From Microbacterium psychrotolerans (GTDB taxonomy: Bacteria > Actinomycetota > Actinomycetes > Actinomycetales > Microbacteriaceae): a stretch of 64,000 bases of DNA. The notes below the pieces were generated by a model. It was not told the origin of the DNA. It was given only the letters and a program-made list of their open reading frames with translations, and did not search any database. The stretch is from positions 1 to 64,000 of the forward strand of contig NZ_JAVFWO010000007.1 of assembly GCF_031085295.1 (NCBI RefSeq), in the 5' to 3' direction. The stretch's first letter is position 1. Every line of letters starts with the position of its first letter. The position numbers were made by a program, and so were the translations under genes. Positions 51,796-59,707 of this stretch are shown piece after piece.

Positions 51796-52441
51796 GGATC
51801 CATCCTGGCCGGTCGCGCCGACAGTCGCCGCGCGGGAGCTCGCCCACGGTGCGCGTGCCGCGGAGGCGGCGCGCGAGCACCGCATCGATGCCGACGCCGA
51901 TGCCGACGGCCACGACGACCGACACGACGACGGCGACCACCGGACCGCCGGGCAGCAGCGCCGCCACGGCCGCACCGATGAGCGCCTGATACAGCGCCCA
52001 CAGGGATGCCGCCAGCGCATCGACGGCGAGATACCGCACCGCGCCGATCCGGGTCGCCCCCGCGGCGAGGTTGACCGCGAGGCGGGCGAACGGGATGAAT
52101 CGCGCCGTGAACAGCACGAGCGCCGTCCGCTGCTCGAGGCGCGCCTGCGCCCACGTCAGCGCGGCACGTGCGCGCGGTGCCCGCATCCAGCGCCACCGGT
52201 CGAGTCCGATCGTGCGCCCGACGAGATAGCAGGCCGCATCCCCGGCGATGGCGGCGACGGTGGCGACGGCGATGACGGCGCCCAGCGGCGGCTCGCCGCC
52301 CGACACCGAGAGGGCGCCGAACGCCGTCACCGCCGCCTCGCCCGGTATCACCACGAGGAATGCGTCGCCCAGCACCAGCGCGAACAGCACGAAGAGCGCC
52401 CACGGACTTCGCGCGACCTCGGTCAGCAGCTCCTCGACCAC
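51776..52441 (-). CDS. DedA-family membrane protein
   Basis: 221 residues from GTG 52441, chosen for CAAGGAGAC directly upstream. Typical DedA motifs: LVVIPGEAAVTAFGAL, GRTIGLDRWRW and the signature FTARFIPFARLAVNLAAG. DedA proteins are membrane phospholipid or polyprenyl-phosphate transporters. The overlapping nuclease gene downstream makes translational coupling likely. Confidence 0.9.
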   Translation of the reverse strand: MVEELLTEVARSPWALFVLFALVLGDAFLVVIPGEAAVTAFGALSVSGGEPPLGAVIAVATVAAIAGDAACYLVGRTIGLDRWRWMRAPRARAALTWAQARLEQRTALVLFTARFIPFARLAVNLAAGATRIGAVRYLAVDALAASLWALYQALIGAAVAALLPGGPVVAVVVSVVVAVGIGVGIDAVLARRLRGTRTVGELPRGDCRRDRPGWIRGRRDL

Positions 52442-52580
52442 GTCTCCTTGGTAGTCCGCCGCGGTGAACGGCGACGGAACGGGGCCCGTCCGGTGGCCTG
52501 CCGAGGTGCATCGGGTGAACACTTCCGTGCAAGCGCCGGTTCGGGGCATCCGTCGCTTCCCGCCCCGTCAGCCTGGAGGC

Positions 52581-54554
52581 GTGAGAGTCGCACTGCTCGC
52601 CGAATCGTTCCTGCCCCACATGAACGGGGTGACGGGGTCGGTACTCCACGTCCTCCGTCATCTCGCCGCCGAAGGTCACGAGACCCTCGTCATCGCGCCG
52701 CGCGCCGGTGAGATCACCACCGACCTCCACGGCGCCCGCACCGAGCTGCTGCGGTCGACGCCGCTGCCGTCGTATCCCGAGGTGCGCATCGTGTTCGCCC
52801 GGGCCGCGCGCCTGACGGCGATCCTCCGCGAGTTCCGGCCCGATGTCGTGCACCTGGCGTCGCCGTTCGTGCTGGGCTGGCAGGGGCTCGCGGCCGCAGA
52901 CGCGCTGCGCGTGCCTGCTGTCGCCGTGTATCAGACCGACGTCGTCGCGTACGCGCAGAAGTACGGGATGCCGCAGGCCGCCGTCCTCGTCGGCCGCCAC
53001 GTCGCCCGCCTGCACCGGCGCGCCACCCTCACCCTGGCCCCGTCGACGGCCTCCCTGCAGCAGCTCGAGGATCTCGGCGTCGACAGGCTGCGTCGATGGG
53101 GGCGCGGCGTCGACACCGCCCGCTTCGGTCCGGAGCGGCGGAGTGACACGTGGCGCACGCGCGTCGCCCCGGGCAGCACGATCGTCGGCTACGTCGGCCG
53201 CCTCGCACCCGAGAAGCAGGTCGAAGACCTCGCTGCGCTCGCAGGCATCGACGGCACGCGTCTGGTGATCGTCGGGGACGGGCCTGCGCGTCCGGCGCTG
53301 GAGCGGGCGCTGCCCGATGCGGTGTTCACCGGTCACCTCACCGGTGGCGCGCTCGCCGAGGCGCTCGCGAGCTTCGACGTGTTCGTGCACCCGGGCGAGA
53401 GCGAGACCTTCGGCCAGACGATCCAGGAGGCGCTGGCCAGCGGTGTTCCGGTCGTGGCGACCGGGGTCGGCGGGCCCGTGGACCTGGTGCGATCGAGCGT
53501 CGACGGGTGGCTCTACCGTCCCGGCGATCTGCACGACCTCCGCGCCCGCGTCGCCGACCTCGCCGGCGATGAGGGAAAGCGCCGTGCGTTCGCCGTGGCG
53601 GCCCGCGATTCGGTGCGCGACCGTTCGTGGGATGCCGTGTGCCGTCAGCTCGTCTGCCACTACGAGGACGCCCGGATGCTGCGCCCCCTCGACGACGCGC
53701 AGCGCCGGCGTGCCGGCATCCGACCGTCGTCGCCCTCCGCCGTGTCCGCGCTGCGGCCGCGCTGGTCACGGTACGTCGCCCTGGGCGACTCGCTCACCGA
53801 AGGGCTCTGCGACACGTCGCGGATGCCCGCCGGGCAGTACCGCGGCTGGGCAGATCGCCTGGCGCAGCTGCTCGCGCACGAGGCGACCGGCCCGGCGCCG
53901 TTCCGGTATGCGAACCTCGCCGTGCGCAGTCGCCGGGTGCGTCACCTCACGGCGGAGCAGCTCCCGCTGGCACTGGCGATGCGCCCGGATCTCGTGTCGA
54001 TCCTGATGGGCGCCAATGATCTCGTCGGCCGGCGTGTCGACATCGCCGGGCTCGCGACCGAGCTCGAGGCATCCGTCCGCGCCCTGCGGGACGCCGGGAT
54101 CGACGTCCTCCTCGTCACGCCGTTCCTTCCACACCGGCGTGCGGCGGTGCTGTTCGAGCGCAGGTTCGCCGTATTCGCCTCGGAGCTCCGGCGGATCGCC
54201 GCGGGTACCGGCGCGATGCTGCTCGATCTCGACGCGATCCCCGCGATCGGGGATCTCGACCTGTGGGCGTCCGATCGGGTGCACCTGCGCTCGCGAGGAC
54301 ACCGGTTCCTGGCCTATCGCGCGGCGGAGCGCCTCGGCGTCCGCGACGCCGAGGCGCTCGGCGGACTCGACGCCGCCCTCCACGCCGACGACGATCCCGT
54401 CGCGCACGGGACGTGGCTCAGCCGCGACGTCCTGCCCTGGGCGTGGCGCCGCCTCCGGGGACGCACCGCGGGCGACGGCGTCGCGCCGAAGCACAGCGGG
54501 TACGTGGTCATCGGCGGGGGCGGCGAGGTGCGCTCCCGCAGCCGCACCACGTGA
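52581..54554 (+). CDS. Fusion of a GT4 glycosyltransferase and an SGNH/GDSL hydrolase
   Basis: 657 residues from GTG 52581 (CTGGAGG upstream). Residues 1 to about 375 are a GT-B glycosyltransferase family 4 enzyme: VALLAESFLPHMNGVTGSV at the start and the E-x7-E motif Glu275-Glu283 in GESETFGQTIQEA. Residues from about 395 are an SGNH hydrolase: Ser404 in ALGDSLTEG, Asn479 in GAND, Asp565 and His568 in SDRVHLRS. Both active sites look intact. The N-terminal half resembles mannosyltransferases of cell-envelope glycolipids; the C-terminal half would be an esterase or deacylase. The single frame has no stop between them. Confidence 0.88.
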   Translation: MRVALLAESFLPHMNGVTGSVLHVLRHLAAEGHETLVIAPRAGEITTDLHGARTELLRSTPLPSYPEVRIVFARAARLTAILREFRPDVVHLASPFVLGWQGLAAADALRVPAVAVYQTDVVAYAQKYGMPQAAVLVGRHVARLHRRATLTLAPSTASLQQLEDLGVDRLRRWGRGVDTARFGPERRSDTWRTRVAPGSTIVGYVGRLAPEKQVEDLAALAGIDGTRLVIVGDGPARPALERALPDAVFTGHLTGGALAEALASFDVFVHPGESETFGQTIQEALASGVPVVATGVGGPVDLVRSSVDGWLYRPGDLHDLRARVADLAGDEGKRRAFAVAARDSVRDRSWDAVCRQLVCHYEDARMLRPLDDAQRRRAGIRPSSPSAVSALRPRWSRYVALGDSLTEGLCDTSRMPAGQYRGWADRLAQLLAHEATGPAPFRYANLAVRSRRVRHLTAEQLPLALAMRPDLVSILMGANDLVGRRVDIAGLATELEASVRALRDAGIDVLLVTPFLPHRRAAVLFERRFAVFASELRRIAAGTGAMLLDLDAIPAIGDLDLWASDRVHLRSRGHRFLAYRAAERLGVRDAEALGGLDAALHADDDPVAHGTWLSRDVLPWAWRRLRGRTAGDGVAPKHSGYVVIGGGGEVRSRSRTT

Positions 54555-54597
54555 GGGGGCTCGGGGGGCCACCCGGAGCGGCGCCGCCACTCCGGCG

Positions 54598-55281
54598 TCA
54601 GCCGGCGTCCCGCCAGGCGTACTCCGACTCCGGCCGCCCGGGGGTGCCGTAGCGCGGGGAACGGCTCACGCGCCCGGCCTCGACGAGGTGCTCGAGGTAG
54701 CGGCGCGCGGCGACGCGCGACATCCCCAGCCGCGCGGCGGACTCGCCGGCCGACACGGGTCCGTGCTCCCGCACGTCGGCCGTCACCTTCGCGAGGGTGT
54801 CGCCCGCCAGTCCCTTGGGGAGGGCCACGGGCAGCGCGGGACGGAACGCACCGAGCAGTGCGTCGATCTCCGACTGCGTCGGCGAGCCGGCCGCTTCCGC
54901 GGCCCGCCGGCGATATTCGCGGTACTGCTCGAGGCGCTCGCGGAAGACTCCGAAGGTGAACGGCTTGACCAGGTACTGCGAGACCCCCAGGCTGACCATC
55001 TGTCGCACCACCTCGGCGTCGCGGACGCCGGTGACCGCGACGACGTCGACATCGGACGCCCGGGAACGGATCTGTCGCAGGACGTCCAGTCCCGTGCCGT
55101 CTGGCATCGTGACGTCGAGCAGCACGAGGTCGATGTCTGCCGGGCGGCCGAGGATGGCGGCGACGGCTGCCCGTGCGCCTGTGCACTCCGCCGCCACGCG
55201 GAACCCGTCGAGCCGCTCGACATAGGTTCGATGCAGCTCGAGTGTCAGGGCGTCGTCGTCGACGAGCAGCACCCCGATCAC
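54598..55281 (-). CDS. CitB/DcuR-type response regulator
   Basis: 227 residues. Receiver domain with Asp8-Asp10 acidic pocket, phospho-acceptor Asp56 in LLDVTMPDG and Lys in YLVKPFTFG; C-terminal HTH around GESAARLGMSRVAARRYLEHL. Its start overlaps the sensor kinase stop by four bases (ATGA). It probably activates the dicarboxylate transporter gene transcribed divergently. Confidence 0.92.
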   Translation of the reverse strand: MIGVLLVDDDALTLELHRTYVERLDGFRVAAECTGARAAVAAILGRPADIDLVLLDVTMPDGTGLDVLRQIRSRASDVDVVAVTGVRDAEVVRQMVSLGVSQYLVKPFTFGVFRERLEQYREYRRRAAEAAGSPTQSEIDALLGAFRPALPVALPKGLAGDTLAKVTADVREHGPVSAGESAARLGMSRVAARRYLEHLVEAGRVSRSPRYGTPGRPESEYAWRDAG

Positions 55282-56537
55282 GGCTGCCTCGCGGGCAGCA
55301 CGGCGGTGAACGTCGTCGGAGCCGAGGCGATCGAGATGCTCCCGCCCGCGTCCTCGACGATCGACCGGACGAGCGCCAGGCCGACGCCCCGCCCGTCCGC
55401 GCCCGCCGGCTTGGTCGAGAACCCGTGCTCGAACACCCGATCGCGCAGATCGTCCGGGATGCCGGAGCCGCTGTCGGCCACGACGATCCGGAGCGCACCG
55501 GGCGCGGCGTTCTCGAAGGCGATGCGCACCCAGCGCGGCGGCTCGCCCGAGGCCGCGGCATCCAGCGCGTTGTCGATGAGGTTGCCGACCACCGAGACGG
55601 CGTCAACGGGCGAGAGCACACTGCGCGGCGCCGCGGGGTCGATCTCGGCACTCCACTCGACGCCGTGCTCGCGCGCCTGCGCCGCCTTGCCCAGGAGCAG
55701 GGCGCCCACCGTGGGGTCGCCGTCGCGGCGCGCGGCGACCTGGTCGACCAGCGCCTGACTCTGGCGGGACGTCTCGGTGAGGATCTCGATCGCCTCCCGT
55801 GTGCGACCGAGCTCGAGCAGCGACACGGCGGTGTGCATGCGGTTGCCGTGCTCGTGCGTCTGCGCCCGCAGCGCCTCGCCCAGGGTGCGCATCGACTCGT
55901 ACGAGGCGACGGCGTCCCGGATGCTGCCGGCCGGCAGATCTCCCGCCAGCCGGCGTGTCGTGCGCCGGGCGAGGAGAGCGCCCGCGAGCCCGGCCACGAG
56001 CACCGCGAGCACGATGACGACGACGAACGGAAGCCGGGGGAGGAGGTCGGATGCGATGCTGCCGACCGTCCTGCCCACCGACACCCAGCCGACGACGCCG
56101 CCGCCGGCTTCGATCGGCACGATCGTCCGCACCGATGGACCGAGCGTGCCCGCGAACTCCTCGGTCAGCGCCACGGGCTCGCTCGGGATCGTTCCGAGAT
56201 ACGCACGCCCGATCTCGGCGGGATCGCGGTGGGTGACACGGATGCCGTCGGGCGTCATGATCGTGACGAAGTCCACGCCGGCACCCGCCATGATGCCCTC
56301 GGCGAACGGCTGCAGCACGGCGGTGGCATCGTCACCGCCGAGAGCGTCCGCCACGGACGGGGCGACCGCGATCGACGTCGCGACCCCGCGCGTCACCTCT
56401 TCGGCCTCCGCCCGCGCCGAGCGCTGCGCATCGAGGACGAGGAGCAGCGCGAGCAGCGCGACCAAGACGACGACGGCGGCCGCCACGGCGATGAAGACCA
56501 GCGACGCCGCGCTGACACGGCGAGCGTCTGCGTGCAT
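55278..56537 (-). CDS. CitA/DcuS-type sensor histidine kinase
   Basis: 419 residues from ATG 56537, which has GAGGAGG 4-9 bases upstream; an ATG at 56567 is possible. Helix 1 (ASLVFIAVAAAVVVLVALLA), an extracytoplasmic PAS/Cache-type sensor of about 130 residues, helix 2 (PFVVVIVLAVLVAGLAGALL). The phospho-acceptor is in THEHGNRMH, and the kinase boxes NLIDNALDAA and GVGLALVRSIVE follow. The family senses C4-dicarboxylates or citrate, matching the neighbouring symporter. Confidence 0.92.
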   Translation of the reverse strand: MHADARRVSAASLVFIAVAAAVVVLVALLALLLVLDAQRSARAEAEEVTRGVATSIAVAPSVADALGGDDATAVLQPFAEGIMAGAGVDFVTIMTPDGIRVTHRDPAEIGRAYLGTIPSEPVALTEEFAGTLGPSVRTIVPIEAGGGVVGWVSVGRTVGSIASDLLPRLPFVVVIVLAVLVAGLAGALLARRTTRRLAGDLPAGSIRDAVASYESMRTLGEALRAQTHEHGNRMHTAVSLLELGRTREAIEILTETSRQSQALVDQVAARRDGDPTVGALLLGKAAQAREHGVEWSAEIDPAAPRSVLSPVDAVSVVGNLIDNALDAAASGEPPRWVRIAFENAAPGALRIVVADSGSGIPDDLRDRVFEHGFSTKPAGADGRGVGLALVRSIVEDAGGSISIASAPTTFTAVLPARQP

Positions 56538-56718
56538 GCGACCTCCTCGTGGCTGTGCTTGCTCCATCCTCTCCCGTCGGCGTCGATCGCGGGCCCGGGA
56601 TCCCACGACCAATACGACCACAACTCACCGCTCTCACCGGTGGCGCGCACGCTAGGCAACACGTCGGACCCGCACCCGGTTCCGACGTCTCGGACAACGA
56701 CTGTTCACACAGGAGGCG

Positions 56719-58173
56719 ATGATGGCTCTTTCGACCCGGACGACTTCGTTCACCCTTCCCGGCTTCAACTGGCGCCGCGGCAAGCAGGCATGGGACAAGC
56801 ACACGTGGCTCTACGTGGCGGTGATCGCCGCGGTGGTGCTGGGAGCGGCGGTCGGCCTTCTCTGGCCCGAGGTGGGCCAGGCGATGCGCCCCCTGGGCGT
56901 CGCCTTCGTCAGCCTCATCAAGATGATGATCGCCCCCATCATCTTCTGCACGATCGTCGTGGGCGTCGGCTCGATCGCGAAGGCCGCGACCGTGGGCAAG
57001 ATCGGCGGACTCGCCCTCCTGTACTTCATGGTGATGTCCACGTTCGCGCTCGCGATCGGCCTCGTCGTCGGCAATGTCCTCCACCCGGGCGAGGGCCTCA
57101 ACATGGCGAACGCGACGTACGAGGCCACCGCCGAGGCCAAGACGACGGAGCAGTTCCTCCTCGGCATCATCCCCCTGACATTCTTCTCCGCGTTCACGGG
57201 CGAGAGCGTGCTCCAGGTGCTGTTCATCGCACTGCTGGTCGGCTTCGCGCTGCAGCAGATGGGCGCCAAGGGACAGCCGATCATGAACGCCGTGAAGCAT
57301 CTGCAGGCACTGGTGTTCCGCATCCTGGGCATGATCCTGTGGCTGGCGCCGATCGGCGCGTTCGGCGCGATCGCCGCGGTCGTCGGCGACACCGGCGTCG
57401 CGGCGATCTGGAGCCTGGGCCTCCTGATGGTCGCGTTCTACATCACGTGCATCGTGTTCATCGTCGGGATCCTCGGCACGCTGCTGTACGCGGTGACCCG
57501 GGTGAGCATCTTCAGCCTCATCAAGTACCTGGCGCGCGAGTACCTCCTCATCGTGGGGACGTCGTCCTCGGAGTCGGCGCTGCCGCGCCTGATCGCGAAG
57601 ATGGAGCACCTGGGGGTGTCCAAGCCCGTCGTCGGCATCACCGTGCCCACCGGATACTCGTTCAACCTCGACGGCACGGCGATCTACCTCACGATGGCGT
57701 CGCTGTTCATCGCCAGCGGCATGGGCGCGCCGATGTCGATCGGCGAGCAGATCGGCCTGCTGGTGTTCATGATCATCGCGTCGAAGGGTGCCGCCGGCGT
57801 CACCGGCGCGGGTCTCGCGACGCTGGCCGGGGGACTCCAGGCCTACCGCCCCGACCTCGTCAACGGCGTCGGCGTCATCGTCGGCATCGACCGGTTCATG
57901 TCGGAGGGCCGGGCGCTCACGAACTTCACCGGCAACGCGGTCGCGACCGTGCTGATCGGCTCGTGGACGAAGGAGTTCGACGCCCCGCGGGCCCGGCGGG
58001 TGCTCGCCGGCGAGCTGCCGTTCGACGAGACCACACTGGCGGGCAGCGACCACGACGGGATGTCGGAGTCGCCGGACGCCGTGGGCGTCCAGGGCCTCGA
58101 GGAGGCCGCCGTCGTAGAGGCGGGGGCCAAGGAGCAGCGCGCGCGGGACCGTGCCGCCCAGCTCACCCGCTGA
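56719..58173 (+). CDS. dctA: Dicarboxylate/cation symporter (DctA type)
   Basis: 484 residues; AGGAGG precedes two adjacent ATG codons (56719, 56722). Eight helices and two re-entrant hairpins are indicated by GTSSSESALPRLI, TGYSFNLDGTAIYL and ASKGAAGVTGAGLATL, the substrate- and cation-binding blocks. It takes up succinate, fumarate or malate with protons or sodium. The C-terminal 55 residues are a charged cytoplasmic tail. The divergent two-component pair likely regulates it. Confidence 0.93.
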   Translation: MMALSTRTTSFTLPGFNWRRGKQAWDKHTWLYVAVIAAVVLGAAVGLLWPEVGQAMRPLGVAFVSLIKMMIAPIIFCTIVVGVGSIAKAATVGKIGGLALLYFMVMSTFALAIGLVVGNVLHPGEGLNMANATYEATAEAKTTEQFLLGIIPLTFFSAFTGESVLQVLFIALLVGFALQQMGAKGQPIMNAVKHLQALVFRILGMILWLAPIGAFGAIAAVVGDTGVAAIWSLGLLMVAFYITCIVFIVGILGTLLYAVTRVSIFSLIKYLAREYLLIVGTSSSESALPRLIAKMEHLGVSKPVVGITVPTGYSFNLDGTAIYLTMASLFIASGMGAPMSIGEQIGLLVFMIIASKGAAGVTGAGLATLAGGLQAYRPDLVNGVGVIVGIDRFMSEGRALTNFTGNAVATVLIGSWTKEFDAPRARRVLAGELPFDETTLAGSDHDGMSESPDAVGVQGLEEAAVVEAGAKEQRARDRAAQLTR

Positions 58174-58184
58174 CCCGCACGGCG

Positions 58185-58216
58185 CCGCGCCCCCGTGCCA
58201 CGGCACCGGGGCGCGG
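58185..58216. terminator. Imperfect 15-bp hairpin between convergent genes
   Basis: CCGCGCCCCCGTGCC (58185-58199) pairs with GGCACCGGGGCGCGG (58202-58216) with one mismatch. Confidence 0.7.
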
Positions 58217-58263
58217 AGCTCTGCGTCGGCGGTGTCGCAGCCCCTGCGGCGGATGAGACCGGT

Positions 58264-58992
58264 TCACGCCGCCGGGTGACGGCGCAGGCGCCTCAGGATG
58301 TCGCCGTGGTGGATGGTGCGGCGTGACAGCACCGCTGCGGCGAAGAAGCAGAGGGCGCCGATCGCCGTGCCGAGGTTCGTCCAGGTCAGGCTGACGAGAT
58401 CGCCCGTCGACGGCACGACGTAGGCGGCGACCGCCGAGACGGCGAACGCGATCGACCCGACCATGTTGAGCCCGGTGCCGTGCCACGTGCGGGCATCGCG
58501 ATCCCACAGACGCTCGCGACCGCGCGTGGCTTCGATCGCCAGGAAGCTGGACACCAGGAACGCGAGAGATCCCCAGGCATCCGGACGCCACCCGACGCCG
58601 ACGGCATCGGGGCGCGCGATGGCCGCGACCAGCGCGACGAGCGTCGAGGCGTTGAACAGGAGCGTGCCGGCGAACTGGATCGCGGCGGACCACCAGTCCG
58701 CCCGGTCGGGTCGGTTCGTGTGCTCCCTCGGCGGACGCCGTCCGCTGAGCATCAGCTGGATCAGCGCTGCGACGGTGAAGAACACGGAGCCGACGAAGAA
58801 CGTGACGTTCGTCCAGACCGGGCCCGCCCAGTCCGCATATAGCGGCAACGCTCCCGCGAAGAAGCACAGAGAGCCGATCGCGAAGCCCCACGCCTCCCGG
58901 CGCAGCCGCCGCACCCTGTCGGGCGCGCCACCCGCAGCATCATCGGCCACGGCTGCGGCGTCCTCCCGCTGCGGGGACCCGGCGTCGCTCAC
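58264..58992 (-). CDS. Membrane protein with YrhK-like segments
   Basis: 242 residues, six predicted helices. Two segments look alike and resemble the YrhK pattern: WGFAIGSLCFFAGALPLY plus TNVTFFVGSVFFTVAALIQL, and TNLGTAIGALCFFAAAVLSR at the C-terminus. No enzyme motif. Starts within the stop of the small acidic gene upstream (ATGA). Confidence 0.78.
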   Translation of the reverse strand: MSDAGSPQREDAAAVADDAAGGAPDRVRRLRREAWGFAIGSLCFFAGALPLYADWAGPVWTNVTFFVGSVFFTVAALIQLMLSGRRPPREHTNRPDRADWWSAAIQFAGTLLFNASTLVALVAAIARPDAVGVGWRPDAWGSLAFLVSSFLAIEATRGRERLWDRDARTWHGTGLNMVGSIAFAVSAVAAYVVPSTGDLVSLTWTNLGTAIGALCFFAAAVLSRRTIHHGDILRRLRRHPAA

Positions 58993-59174
58993 GCGTCGGG
59001 ATCGATCTCGCCGGACTCGACGGCCGACTCCCGCTCCTCCAGATCGAGGTCGTCGACCTGCTTCTCGACGGATTCCATCGGGTCGAGGGTCGCCGGTGGC
59101 AGCTCGAACTCGGCGTCGTCGTCGAGCGGCACATCGCGCTCGTCGTCGGGGATCCGCTCACGGAAGTCGCTCAT
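58989..59174 (-). CDS. Small acidic protein
   Basis: 61 residues, about a third Asp/Glu (RIPDDERDVPLDDDAEF, DDLDLEERESAVESGEIDP). No family recognised. The four-base overlap with the downstream membrane protein gene and proximity to the DUF5302 gene suggest a three-gene unit. Confidence 0.65.
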   Translation of the reverse strand: MSDFRERIPDDERDVPLDDDAEFELPPATLDPMESVEKQVDDLDLEERESAVESGEIDPDA

Positions 59175-59189
59175 GCCGGCCTTCGATCG

Positions 59190-59372
59190 TCAGCCGCTCT
59201 TGCGGCGGAACTCGCGCTTGGTCACAGCCCCGTGGGTTCCGTGGACGGCAGAGTCGCCGTCGAGGTGGGACTCTCCTTCGCGGTGCTGCGCGTTCTTCTT
59301 GTCAAGTGCTTCCTTGAACTTGCGCTTCATCTCATCGGATGCCGCGCCCGCCGGCTTCTCGTCGGTGCTCAT
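59190..59372 (-). CDS. DUF5302 protein
   Basis: 60 residues from ATG 59372. The pattern MKRKFKEALDKKNAQHREG, then HGTHGAVTKREFRRKSG, fits this small actinobacterial family of unknown function. A TAGGGT box 7 bases upstream supports this start and a leaderless mRNA. Confidence 0.8.
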   Translation of the reverse strand: MSTDEKPAGAASDEMKRKFKEALDKKNAQHREGESHLDGDSAVHGTHGAVTKREFRRKSG

Positions 59373-59379
59373 GACCCCC

Positions 59380-59385
59380 ACCCTA
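59380..59385 (-). promoter_or_regulatory. -10 box for the DUF5302 gene
   Basis: TAGGGT on the minus strand, 7 bases before the ATG at 59372. Confidence 0.5.
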
Positions 59386-59460
59386 CGCACGCCCGGCGAC
59401 GATGTCATTCGGTGTTTCCGGGTGGACCCGCGACGGTGAGGCCCGGGCGGGCACCACTGA

Positions 59461-59707
59461 TAGGATCGGACAGGCTGCCCTCGGGCATCCGCTCAATTCA
59501 ATATGAGCTCACGGAGCAGGCCGGCAGCTAGCTGGTCCCCTGTGGTGGTCTCCTCGTCGCGCCGGCGCCGGGTGGATTTCTACTGGTGGCCAGTGCTGGC
59601 GCGAATCGCGGCGATCGCCGCGCGCCGAGATCTGCCTGTTCCTGCTCCTTCGCACAAGCTCGTGCGCGAAACGCGCGTGCGAGCCTAAACAAAGAAGGAG
59701 AGACCTC
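59461..59707 (+). promoter_or_regulatory. pnp promoter box and long structured leader
   Basis: A TAGGAT box at 59461-59466 would start a leader of about 235 bases. The leader holds a 16-bp perfect palindrome CGCGGCGATCGCCGCG (59607-59622) and an 11-pair hairpin right before the ribosome site (59658-59668 with 59674-59684, two wobbles). PNPase mRNAs in other bacteria are autoregulated through such leader hairpins; here that is inference. Confidence 0.55.

Noticed and set aside
50956..52441. Nuclease plus DedA as a toxin-immunity or contact-dependent system
   Set aside because: No secretion domain, repeats, or small immunity gene; DedA is a conserved transporter family not known as immunity protein. 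Kept only as an open question.
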